Shown here in pieces: positions 34,521 through 42,107 of a stretch of 43,895 nucleotides of DNA (positions are counted from its first letter, which is position 1; each line of letters starts with the position of its first letter). The DNA lies in assembly GCF_003003275.1 (NCBI RefSeq), contig NZ_PVTO01000021.1, positions 1 through 43,895 on the forward strand, given 5' to 3'. The notes below the pieces were generated by a model. The model did not search any database and was not told the origin of the DNA. It worked only from the letters and a program-made list of their open reading frames with translations. Both the position numbers and the translations under genes were made by a program. This DNA comes from Alkalibacterium olivapovliticus (GTDB lineage: Bacteria; Bacillota; Bacilli; Lactobacillales; Carnobacteriaceae_A).

Positions 34521-34618
34521 AAGAAAATTCTGGTATAAAAGTTGAAGACCATGATTATAAGAGGCTGAAAAAAATCAAAGAAATTATTGGTGAGATTTAG
34601 TTTGGAGAGGAGAAATCA

Positions 34619-35716
34619 ATGGATTCTATCTATTCATTTATCAAATCTTATATTCCAAATAGCAATAGAGATCCGAAAGAGGATTTTCTTACACAGATAC
34701 TAGCATGGACTTTAATGAATGTACCAAAATTTAGACAAGAATATATTCGTTTCCTAGTCAGTCAAATAAATTCTCCTAATTTTTTTGAGTTGCCTGAAGA
34801 AAAAACAATAATCAAAACACAGTATGCAAACAAAAACGGCTACATCGATATGTTCATAAGGGGAGAGAGTAATGGGTTTATTGTTGAACACAAGATAGAT
34901 AGTGCGATTTCGACAGACCAGATCGATAAATATAAAAGAGCAATTAGTGGAGATTTCAAAGGGACATTCTATACAGTGCTTATAACGACTACTCATATAC
35001 AACATACGCAACAAGCTGATGTGAAGTTGATTTGGGCAGATGTTTATGATTTTTTACTGAGCATTATTGACGAATTCGATAGTCAAGAGAAGTTCTTACT
35101 TCAACAGTTAACTGGTTATTTGAAACAGCAAGGGCTTGGAAGAATGGATCCCGTTAATATGGACAACATTTTAGGATACTTCCCAGGTATACAACTTGAA
35201 AGTAAATTAGATGTACTTTTTGGACGTATAGTTGGAACGGATTGGAAAACACATTGTCAAAATCTTGGAACTGTGCCAAATTCTACCTATAACCCAACCT
35301 TCCATAATAAGCGGTGGGGTAGGAAGGGGATAGAATTCTTTAGCACTTGGGAACCGGGCATATTTGCTGGTGTTATAATGGATGGACAAGATCATAAGCT
35401 GGAACCATTAGACGAAGAAAACGGACCTGATTTTGTAGTAATTCTTGAATACGACTTTAATAAAAACGATAACCAATTGATGGCTAAAAGAAATCAGTAT
35501 ATCGGTTCCTCTAATTTCCTCGAACTAAAAAGACGGATCGAGGCAGATCCTAAAGGGTTTGATTATATAGACGGATTGGATAAAAGTCCATGGCGAGTAA
35601 TAGTATTACGTAAACCATTAATGGAAATATTCGCTGGAACGGAATCTACCGAAGAACAGGTTAATGCTTTAAGAGATTCTATTTTCGAAGGAATCGAGTT
35701 ATTAACTCAAGGCTAG
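34619..35716 (+). CDS. PD-(D/E)XK nuclease superfamily protein
   Basis: The 365-residue protein has, after an N-terminal helix (RDPKEDFLTQILAWTLMN), a classic PD-(D/E)XK core. This is NGYIDMFIRG, then GFIVEHKIDSAISTDQIDKY, with Asp in the first segment and E-x-K in the second, near residues 80-100. It resembles PDDEXK_4-type proteins (PF14281, as I recall). The C-terminal ~180 residues (HNKRWGRKGIEFFSTWEPGI and onwards) are conserved-looking but unnamed. GGAGAGGAGA precedes the ATG. As the likely effector of the membrane/TPR/nuclease/membrane cassette it could cut invading DNA. Confidence 0.75.
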   Translation: MDSIYSFIKSYIPNSNRDPKEDFLTQILAWTLMNVPKFRQEYIRFLVSQINSPNFFELPEEKTIIKTQYANKNGYIDMFIRGESNGFIVEHKIDSAISTDQIDKYKRAISGDFKGTFYTVLITTTHIQHTQQADVKLIWADVYDFLLSIIDEFDSQEKFLLQQLTGYLKQQGLGRMDPVNMDNILGYFPGIQLESKLDVLFGRIVGTDWKTHCQNLGTVPNSTYNPTFHNKRWGRKGIEFFSTWEPGIFAGVIMDGQDHKLEPLDEENGPDFVVILEYDFNKNDNQLMAKRNQYIGSSNFLELKRRIEADPKGFDYIDGLDKSPWRVIVLRKPLMEIFAGTESTEEQVNALRDSIFEGIELLTQG

Positions 35717-35764
35717 TCATTTTATTTCGTTTTATAGATATAACCATTGGATAGGTCAATCTGA

Positions 35765-35872
35765 CAAACCTATATTTACAATGGGGATACATTATATGTC
35801 CCAAAATTAAATCTTGAAAAATTACTAAGTGATTATAAACTTCAGAATAAGTTTAAAATAGGAGACTGGTAG
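35765..35872 (+). pseudogene. Possible remnant or missed short gene upstream of the membrane-anchored protein
   Basis: An open stretch reading YIYNGDTLYVPKLNLEKLLS, then DYKLQNKFKIGDW and TAG, ends one base before the next ATG and overlaps its ribosome binding site. There is no proper start codon after the preceding TGA. It may be the tail of a decayed gene. Confidence 0.3.
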
Positions 35873-35873
35873 T

Positions 35874-36485
35874 ATGTGGATTAGTATAATAATTTCATTC
35901 ATTTTGATTATGCTCGTATTCTTCACCTATTACAGAGTCAGTAAAGCAAAATGGTATGCTTCTGAACATCATAATTACGATTTAGCCAAACTCAGCAAGA
36001 TTTTATCAAATTTCTCAAAGTTATTCTCTTATAACGGAGAACAACTACCCTATGGTAGAGCACATGGGTTCTTTAAAAGCTTTGTTTCAGAAGACAGACG
36101 AGTAGATTATTATGGTTATGAGCCTGTTCGAAGTAAGGCTTTGGAGGAATTTAAGGAATATGGTGTGTTGCTAACTTCAGACGGTGTGCTTTTAAAAAAG
36201 CAAAAACATGAAAGGGAAAATGGTCAGGAGTTATTTGTCTCCTTTAAAGGTATATGGAAAGTTAAGCATTATCTGTCCAACTTAGTGATTTATTATTACG
36301 ACACATCGCATATAAATTTTAATTTAAAGGGATTTGTATCTGAAGAAAACAAGGCACTCAATGCAAAGAATATGCAACAGTTTTTACAAGAATTGATCGA
36401 TTGTGGTTATACACGTGATTTATACAAAGAAGACAACTACTTAGAAGAACTTTATTCTTTAATTAATAAAAGTAAACCTGAATAA
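35874..36485 (+). CDS. Membrane-anchored hypothetical protein
   Basis: The 203-residue protein has one N-terminal transmembrane helix (residues 1-22, SIIISFILIMLVFFTYY) and a soluble, probably cytoplasmic domain (YGYEPVRSKALEEFKEYGVL, then KQKHERENGQELFVSFKGIW, later HINFNLKGFVSEENKAL). I do not recognise the family. AGGAGA lies 9 bases upstream. It is the last gene of the cassette before the IS1380 insertion, so the original operon may have continued further. Confidence 0.5.
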   Translation: MWISIIISFILIMLVFFTYYRVSKAKWYASEHHNYDLAKLSKILSNFSKLFSYNGEQLPYGRAHGFFKSFVSEDRRVDYYGYEPVRSKALEEFKEYGVLLTSDGVLLKKQKHERENGQELFVSFKGIWKVKHYLSNLVIYYYDTSHINFNLKGFVSEENKALNAKNMQQFLQELIDCGYTRDLYKEDNYLEELYSLINKSKPE

Positions 36486-36559
36486 TTCATAGCTATCTGT
36501 GGATAACTATTTCACTGACTATTTTCGTTCATTTGAGTATTTTTGTTGTCTTGACTGGC

Positions 36560-38060
36560 TCGAATAAAGTCGGTTCAGGCAGAGTTTGATAGGTCCGCCC
36601 AAAAAAAGGGTATACCACCCCCTTGGTTTTACACTACTTAAAAAAAGGCGTCTGACTCATTCAAAAAGCTAATGCAAGAGGACAAGCGATTGAATATTCT
36701 CAAGCACTTCCCAAAAGAGGGAATCAAATACGTGAGATGATGCCAAACGAACTCTTAGTTGCCTGGCATGACTCGTTAGCCTTCCTGCAATATGAAAGAG
36801 TTTGAAACGAATTGTTGAAATGGTCGACCGTTTCATTTCCTTTGGAAAGGTCGCTTCTTTCATGAGATGGACCAAATTGTAGGCGATACAACTCATCATC
36901 ATTCGAGCTTGATTCGCCACATAAGTTGAGCTGTCGGTCTTATCAAAGGAAAACCCATTCTTGATTTCTTTGATACAATTTTCCATCGTACCACGCTTTT
37001 GATACAGCTTAAATACAGTTTCGGCAGAGAGTCCATGAAAGTTAGTGACAATAAACTCATACTTAGTAAACAGAAGGTCTCCAGCTTCACGAGTCGCTTT
37101 TACAGCGACTTCTCGGGAAATATCCCAACTACCTGCTTGATAGTCCATAATAAAATATTGGTGTTCGTCCTTAGTGAAGTCCGTGGTTTCTCCATAATGC
37201 ACGCGGTGATGTGCGAGATCTTTCAGTTTATGATTCACTTTCAACCGAATCACATACTTGACTTGTTCTTCTTCACAAAGGGAATAGATCTCTGGTTTGG
37301 CAAAGCCACTGTCTCCACGAACAGTCAGAAACATCTCACAAGAATGTTTCTTGTGCTGACGGATAATAGCGGCTAAAAAGTCTTCTGCCGCATTGGACGT
37401 ATAGACATTTCCAGGACGAAGTCGGGCATCTAAAAACAATCCAGTTAATCCGTCAAAAGCGACTAAAGGATGGTACCCATTGGTACCGTAATGCGTGTTG
37501 AAATCTGTGTGTTCTTGATGGCCAAAGGTATCCGAGTGCGTAGAATCGATATCAATCACCATGTGTTGTGTGTTCGTATGGTGGATCCAATCATCTGCCA
37601 AGCCTTTGGCGATTTGTTGGAATTGAGCCACATTTTCTTCAGTCAGTTCATGAATAAAGCGAGAAATCATGGATTGAGAAGCGAGCTGATCTTTTCCAAG
37701 CCCTTGCTTTAGAATAGGATCTAGGCGTAGACGGTTCGCAGCGGAATCTTGTGGATAACCGGCGATGAGTTGTACGATTAGTTGCTTCAATATTTCTTCG
37801 TACTCATGAATACAATAGGCACGAGAATCATTTAAATGAAAGAACTCCTTAAGCATCTCATCAAACTTAATCTTGTGTAAAAACTCAAAAAGTAAAAGAA
37901 GTCCGGCATCATTGGACAATTGTCCTCCATCGTTTGAAACAATCATATTTGAGTTGAATTTCAGCGATTTTTCTTGTAAAGTTTCCATATAAGAGCACAC
38001 CTCTTTTTGGTATTTGGGTTTTGGATGACTTTACAATATCACAGAGTGTGCTTTTTTTGT
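36560..38060 (-). mobile_element. IS1380-family insertion sequence
   Basis: A complete IS1380-type transposase gene is flanked on both sides by non-coding sequence. I could not define matching terminal repeats with confidence, so the limits are approximate. The left flank has A-rich tracts at about 36600-36655, the right flank T-rich tracts at about 38050-38070. It separates the defence-like cassette from the damaged gene at 38249. Confidence 0.65.
36669..37988 (-). CDS. IS1380-family DDE transposase
   Basis: The 439-residue protein shows the IS1380 markers: SNMIVSNDGGQLSNDAGLLL at the N-terminus, the first catalytic Asp in MVIDIDSTHSDTFG, GYHPLVAFDGLTGLFLDARL, the second Asp in LTVRGDSGFAKPEIY, and the Glu region KRGTMENCIKEIKNGF. 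It looks full length. The ATG at 37988 follows AGAGGTG; a GTG four codons upstream overlaps that site. It would catalyse cut-and-paste movement of the element. Confidence 0.93.
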   Translation of the reverse strand: METLQEKSLKFNSNMIVSNDGGQLSNDAGLLLLFEFLHKIKFDEMLKEFFHLNDSRAYCIHEYEEILKQLIVQLIAGYPQDSAANRLRLDPILKQGLGKDQLASQSMISRFIHELTEENVAQFQQIAKGLADDWIHHTNTQHMVIDIDSTHSDTFGHQEHTDFNTHYGTNGYHPLVAFDGLTGLFLDARLRPGNVYTSNAAEDFLAAIIRQHKKHSCEMFLTVRGDSGFAKPEIYSLCEEEQVKYVIRLKVNHKLKDLAHHRVHYGETTDFTKDEHQYFIMDYQAGSWDISREVAVKATREAGDLLFTKYEFIVTNFHGLSAETVFKLYQKRGTMENCIKEIKNGFSFDKTDSSTYVANQARMMMSCIAYNLVHLMKEATFPKEMKRSTISTIRFKLFHIAGRLTSHARQLRVRLASSHVFDSLFWEVLENIQSLVLLH

Positions 38061-38248
38061 ATCTTTTTTACTTCACCCAACGGGTGAACAATGATTAGAG
38101 TGGTAAACGGTATTAATACGGGATAAATGCTAGTTCTGACAAATAAGTATGAATAATTCAGGGTAAAAAAAACTCTTATATTCACATCGATCCAGATGAA
38201 TGGTTTGCATTAAAAAAGAGAACTAAGTTTCGAACTGACTTTAGCTCA
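38001..38248. other. IS1380 right flank and damaged 5' end of the next gene
   Basis: A small hairpin TTCACCC-AAC-GGGTGAA lies at 38072-38088. From 38165 the frame of the next gene is already open (KNSYIHIDPDEWFALKKRTK). An ATG at 38149 is one base out of frame with it, across an A8 run. Confidence 0.5.
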
Positions 38249-39571
38249 TTGGATGAAGAGGTTGAAGAGACAGTAAAATCTGGTAGATTAAAAGATGGCC
38301 TTTCAACGGCTGTTGTAGCTGCTAACAGTATGAGATTAGCTCTCTCATCTAAAGCCAGCAATCTAATCAGTCAAGTGAGAAATTCAACAGGTGGAAGTGG
38401 ATACGCAGCAGAAGCTTATAATACTGTCGAAGACAAACTAAGATTTAATAAAGCAGAAGTTATAGGTGGAAATAATGCGAAAAATAGTGCAGATAGAATT
38501 GTTAATGGAACTGAGGTTCAAACAAAGTATTATAATAATTCCAGGGCTACAGTAAATGCAGCCTTTGATGAATCGGGGTACAGATATATTAGCAAAAATG
38601 GTAGTCCTATGCAACTTGAAGTACCTGCAGATCAATATGTTCAATCAATTGAATTTATGAGGAAAAAAATTTTACGTGGAGATATTCCAGGAGTTAAAGA
38701 TCCGAACGAAGCCTTTCGTATTATTAGAAAAGGACATGCTACTTATGAACAGGCCCAACTAATCACACAGGCGTTTAACGTTACGTCGATTACGCATGAC
38801 TTGAAAAGTGGATTGATCCAGTCGACATCACCAGCAGGTATCTCAGTGCTAATTGTTTTCGCCCATGCTAAATGGTCTGGAGCAACTACGGAAGAAGCCT
38901 TTAAACTTGCCGCTAAGACTGGTATTGTACACCTAGTTATCGGCACCGTCATGCATGCAACAACAGCTCAGTTGACAAAGGCTGCACTCAATTCTCAAAT
39001 CAATACTCTATTAAACGGAAGTCTGAATAAAACAATTGTAAATGGCGTCCCAGTAGTTGTTACCTCTATCGTCTTGTATGGATGGGATACTTTGAATTAT
39101 TCGTCAGGTAAAATTTCAAAGAATCAATTCAAGAAAAATACAATAGTAAAAACAGGTGGCGTAGGTGGAGCAATGATTGGAGCCTCTTTACCTTTCTTTG
39201 GTCCAACTGTTGGAGCAGTGGGCTTTGGTACTGTTACTTATATTGCATTACAGAAAGTTATGGATAAAATATACAAAGATGATCGTGTAATACACTACCC
39301 GGTCCTTAAAGAGGAATTTATGGATTTAATGTATTCAGTTAAATTAGCAGATCATGAAATCGATGAAATAAAACAAATGATATTTATAAAAAAACTAAAT
39401 CGTCATGTCAAAAATATGCAGAAGCAATTATCCAATCAATTAAATACAAGAGATTTTGCCAGAAATCAGATAATCATACCAGAAATTTCTAAAGTGATCG
39501 GTAAACGGAAAGTCATAACGGATAAAGAAATCAACTTGCTAGATGAATACTTTAATAGTTGTTACTATTAA
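38249..39571 (+). CDS. Unrecognised protein with glycine-rich membrane segment, 5' end damaged
   Basis: The 440-codon frame has an N-terminal part rich in Ala/Ser/Asn (VVAANSMRLALSSKASNLIS), then a hydrophobic stretch (GISVLIVFAHA, GIVHLVIGTVMHATT). A Gly-zipper-like segment follows (GGVGGAMIGASLPFFGPTVG), with a basic C-terminal helical tail. It matches no family I can name. The only in-frame start is TTG at 38249 with no good ribosome binding site, while open coding sequence extends upstream to about 38153. An ATG at 38149 would fit if one base were absent near the A8 run at 38165-38172. It is probably frameshifted or cut by the IS1380 event. Confidence 0.5.
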   Translation: MDEEVEETVKSGRLKDGLSTAVVAANSMRLALSSKASNLISQVRNSTGGSGYAAEAYNTVEDKLRFNKAEVIGGNNAKNSADRIVNGTEVQTKYYNNSRATVNAAFDESGYRYISKNGSPMQLEVPADQYVQSIEFMRKKILRGDIPGVKDPNEAFRIIRKGHATYEQAQLITQAFNVTSITHDLKSGLIQSTSPAGISVLIVFAHAKWSGATTEEAFKLAAKTGIVHLVIGTVMHATTAQLTKAALNSQINTLLNGSLNKTIVNGVPVVVTSIVLYGWDTLNYSSGKISKNQFKKNTIVKTGGVGGAMIGASLPFFGPTVGAVGFGTVTYIALQKVMDKIYKDDRVIHYPVLKEEFMDLMYSVKLADHEIDEIKQMIFIKKLNRHVKNMQKQLSNQLNTRDFARNQIIIPEISKVIGKRKVITDKEINLLDEYFNSCYY

Positions 39572-39931
39572 TAATTACAAACCAATCAGAAACTCACGAA
39601 AATAGTTAAAATAATTTTTGAGCAGGAAGATTTTGGTAGCTCATCTGTCAAAATTACCAACTTTATTCTTGGGAAGTGTTATTTAGCACAAGTGTACTAT
39701 TAAATAGGGACTCACTTGTACTGAATGCGAGGTTTCGGTACAAGTCGCCAAAAAGATTCAATTTTACTTGTTCTGCAATTGTTTATACGGAACAAGCAGG
39801 CTGTTAATTTTAGAATCACTTGTACCTGTGAGCACTTAAAGAGTAGCAGCATTATTTTAATGAAATGTTGCAATTAACCAATTGTTTTATAGGATGTTGT
39901 TCAGTATAATTAGTGATGAGGAGTGATTGAT
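39572..39931. repeat. Array of ACTTGT/ACAAGT inverted repeats before mazEF
   Basis: Six related copies occur: ACAAGTG (39688), CACTTGTACTG (39713), CGGTACAAGT (39736), ACTTGTTCTG (39766), CGGAACAAG (39788) and CACTTGTACC (39817). Neighbouring copies pair into hairpins (39713 with 39736; 39766 with 39788). No gene is present. The array could be a protein-binding region or a structured RNA. Confidence 0.5.
39882..39910 (+). promoter_or_regulatory. mazEF promoter
   Basis: TTGTTT (39882-39887), a 17-base spacer and a perfect TATAAT (39905-39910) lie 22 bases before the mazE start. Confidence 0.65.
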
Positions 39932-40162
39932 ATGTCAACAACTAAATTGCGCAGACAGGGAAGCTCCATCGTTGTGACTATACCTGCTTCGGAAGCAAAA
40001 GATTTGGACCTAAACACTGAATATATTGTGAAAACGGATGAACATGGAAATATCTCTTTGATTCCTAAGCTGGACAATCCATTCAAAAATGCTAAACCTG
40101 GTGAATATAATGAAGAGGATGTATGGGCAGATATGAAACCTGCTGGAAAAGAGGTATGGTAG
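39932..40162 (+). CDS. mazE: MazE-like antitoxin, AbrB/SpoVT DNA-binding domain
   Basis: The 76-residue protein has an N-terminal AbrB-type swapped-hairpin domain (KLRRQGSSIVVTIPASEAKD, LDLN, then EYIVKTDEHGNISLIP). An acidic C-terminal tail (YNEEDVWADMKPAGKEVW) of the kind that occupies the toxin's RNA groove follows. GAGGAG lies 8 bases before the ATG at 39932. Its stop directly abuts the mazF ATG, so the two are translationally coupled. It should bind MazF and repress its own promoter. Confidence 0.88.
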   Translation: MSTTKLRRQGSSIVVTIPASEAKDLDLNTEYIVKTDEHGNISLIPKLDNPFKNAKPGEYNEEDVWADMKPAGKEVW

Positions 40163-40507
40163 ATGTCAGCTGATAAGTATGTCCCACATAAAGGTGATAT
40201 TATCTGGATTGATTTTGATCCTTCAGCTGCGAAAGAAATTCAGAAAAGAAGACCTGGATTAGTTGTCTCTTCATATCCGTTCAATCAAAGCACACAGTTT
40301 GCAGTCATCTGTCCCATTACGTCTACGAAGAAGAATTTGCCGACTCGGTTCAGCTTAAACAGTACGTCAAAGGTAGAGGGACAAGTACTCGTTTCTCAAT
40401 TGAAATCACTAGACTATAACAAGAGAAACAGTGAGTTCATAGAAAAGGTATCCAGCAATGAATTAGAACAGATCGATCAACTCGTATCGTTTGTATTTGC
40501 TGATTAG
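40163..40507 (+). CDS. mazF: MazF/PemK-family endoribonuclease toxin
   Basis: The 114-residue protein has the MazF signature KGDIIWIDFDPSAAKEIQKR, RPGLVVSS, the CPITSTKK segment, and VLVSQLKSLDYNKRN, which correspond to the conserved Arg and Thr/Ser active-site regions. It cuts mRNA at short sequence motifs and is held in check by MazE. The lack of its own clear ribosome binding site, with ATG directly after the mazE stop, fits translational coupling that keeps toxin below antitoxin. It looks intact. Confidence 0.92.
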   Translation: MSADKYVPHKGDIIWIDFDPSAAKEIQKRRPGLVVSSYPFNQSTQFAVICPITSTKKNLPTRFSLNSTSKVEGQVLVSQLKSLDYNKRNSEFIEKVSSNELEQIDQLVSFVFAD

Positions 40508-40899
40508 TCTGCTCATCACTGTGTCGGCATTTATAGGGAAATCATCCGGTATGTGATACTCAATGAGTTAAGAAGGCAATTTAGCGGAGCACCTTTCATG
40601 AGTATCGAGCTTCCGATACTGGCTAAGAAAGTTAAGAAGTTCGTATAATTTTTAAGCGGTTTTGATGAATTTAAATACTTTATTACTAAAGATTAATAGA
40701 AATACGTTTAGCCTACCAACTATGGTGGGCTTTTTGACACGGTTAAATATTTGAAATGAGATTTTTTCGCCCGGATAAAAATTACTATATATTAACTTCT
40801 TAACTTGCCTTCTACACTTCAAACTGATATATTACTTAGTTAAATACACTTTAATAGTGTATCGGGGGAAGAAACTAAGCAATGAAGGGGAGAAATGGT
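40508..40899. other. Intergenic stretch with a coding remnant and a terminator
   Basis: A frame open from 40508 to TAA 40648 reads IYREIIRYVILNELRRQFSG, then APFMSIELPILAKKVKKFV. It looks like the tail of a lost gene, with no start; the family is not recognised. AGCCTACCA (40710-40718) and TGGTGGGCT (40723-40731) plus T4 form a terminator. No complete gene is present. Confidence 0.4.
40710..40735 (+). terminator. Rho-independent terminator
   Basis: A 9-bp stem AGCCTACCA/TGGTGGGCT (one G-T pair), 4-base loop, then a run of T residues. Confidence 0.8.
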
Positions 40900-41169
40900 A
40901 TGACTAACGAGGAAATAATCTACAACGCACCAACAGAAGTGAAAGACATTGAAGTGATCAATACATACGACTTGGAGGAGCAGGCGAGCAAACTTCTTCC
41001 AATAGGCGGGTTCGGCTACATCGCTGGGGGAGCGGGAGACGAATACACGCTGAAGCAGAATATCGATGCCTTCAACCAAAAAAGGATCCTGCCGCGCGTT
41101 TTGGCCGATGTCGAGCATCCGGAAACGACTACTGAGGTACTGGGTCACGAGCTACCGTCACCGATCTGA
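40900..41169 (+). pseudogene. lox: Lactate oxidase (FMN-dependent alpha-hydroxy-acid oxidase), 5' fragment
   Basis: About 88 residues match the N-terminus of lactate oxidase: EIIYNAPTEVKDIEVINTYD, then LEEQASKLLPIGGFGYIAGG, AGDEYTLKQNIDAFN, RILPRVLADVEHPETTTEVL. The Tyr in GFGYIAGG is the conserved substrate-site Tyr of the family. The gene stops abruptly at an IS21-type end, so most of the FMN-binding barrel is missing. AAGGGGAGA precedes the ATG at 40900. Its base composition is visibly richer in G and C than the 16-36 kb island. A full enzyme would oxidise L-lactate to pyruvate with hydrogen peroxide; this one cannot. Confidence 0.85.
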
Positions 41170-41351
41170 CTACTGCCACACATTTGTACCACTAATGCCA
41201 ACTTTCTTACCACTGTTTGCCAAAGAATGTACCACCCTTTGCCAGCTTGATGTACCACTAAAGAAATATCCCATAACCACTGTGATTTAAGTTAGTTATG
41301 GGATTCCTTTACATAATCCATAGGATTATATTAGTTTTTTATAGTAATATC

Positions 41352-42107
41352 CTAGAAGTTATTCGATAAACCCAGTCGTTCACGCATAGATGTTTCACCA
41401 TCGATAGTGATGGTGTAGGAATTATGGACGATCCGATCAATAACTGCTTCGCCTGTTGGTCCACCTCCCAACTTAGAATGCCATCCGGCAGTGTTGAACT
41501 GGGTACAGAAGATCGTAGATGTTGTCTTTTCTCGTTTTTCTATGATTTCCATGGTCAAGTATAGTTCTTCTTCTCTTAGATCATGGAGAAGCCACTCATC
41601 AATAATGAGTAGTTCTTTCTTCGTATACTTACGCATTAATTTCTTATAGCTGTCATCTGGCTGATTTTTTGCTATTTTAAACTCATCTAGGAGTTCAGGT
41701 AGGCGAACATACTGTACTTTATAAAATTGACGACAAGCAGCTATACCAAAGGCACAGGCTAAGTAGGTTTTCCCAGCTCCAGTTGCTCCCATCAGAATGA
41801 TATTATTCTTATTTTCTAAATACAAACCAGAAGCTAAGCGCAAAATCTCTTCTTTTGGTAATCGTCGGTCTTCGAAATATTGAATTTCCTCAATTGAGGC
41901 TGAAGGAACTTCGAATGCGGCTTGACTTATTAAGCGTTGGAGCTTATTACTTTTGCGACGAGAATGTTCGCTGTCTACTAAAAGCTTAAAGCGATCTTCG
42001 AAGTCCAGGCCGTTATATTGCTTGTTTTGTGCCTGTTGCTTATAGGCATCTGCCATGCCACTCATTTTCATTTCAATCAACTTTGTTATCGTATCTTCAT
42101 TCATCAT
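41352..42107 (-). CDS. istB: IstB, AAA+ ATPase helper of IS21-family transposition
   Basis: The 251-residue protein has a DnaC-like AAA+ domain with Walker A GATGAGKTYLACAFG (about residues 105-119), Walker B LLIIDEWLL and a sensor region around STIFCTQFNTAGW, preceded by a helical N-terminus. IstB assists target choice and strand transfer by IstA. GGAGGACG lies upstream of the ATG at 42107. The gene overlaps the end of istA by 11 bases, typical of the family. It looks complete. Confidence 0.94.
   Translation of the reverse strand: MMNEDTITKLIEMKMSGMADAYKQQAQNKQYNGLDFEDRFKLLVDSEHSRRKSNKLQRLISQAAFEVPSASIEEIQYFEDRRLPKEEILRLASGLYLENKNNIILMGATGAGKTYLACAFGIAACRQFYKVQYVRLPELLDEFKIAKNQPDDSYKKLMRKYTKKELLIIDEWLLHDLREEELYLTMEIIEKREKTTSTIFCTQFNTAGWHSKLGGGPTGEAVIDRIVHNSYTITIDGETSMRERLGLSNNF

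Noticed and set aside
39685-39830. CRISPR array
   Set aside because: The repeats are short, inverted and irregularly spaced, with no constant direct repeat and no cas genes in the window.
40840-41148. 102-codon minus-strand frame with Cys/His residues
   Set aside because: Antisense to the lox fragment, whose protein match is clear.
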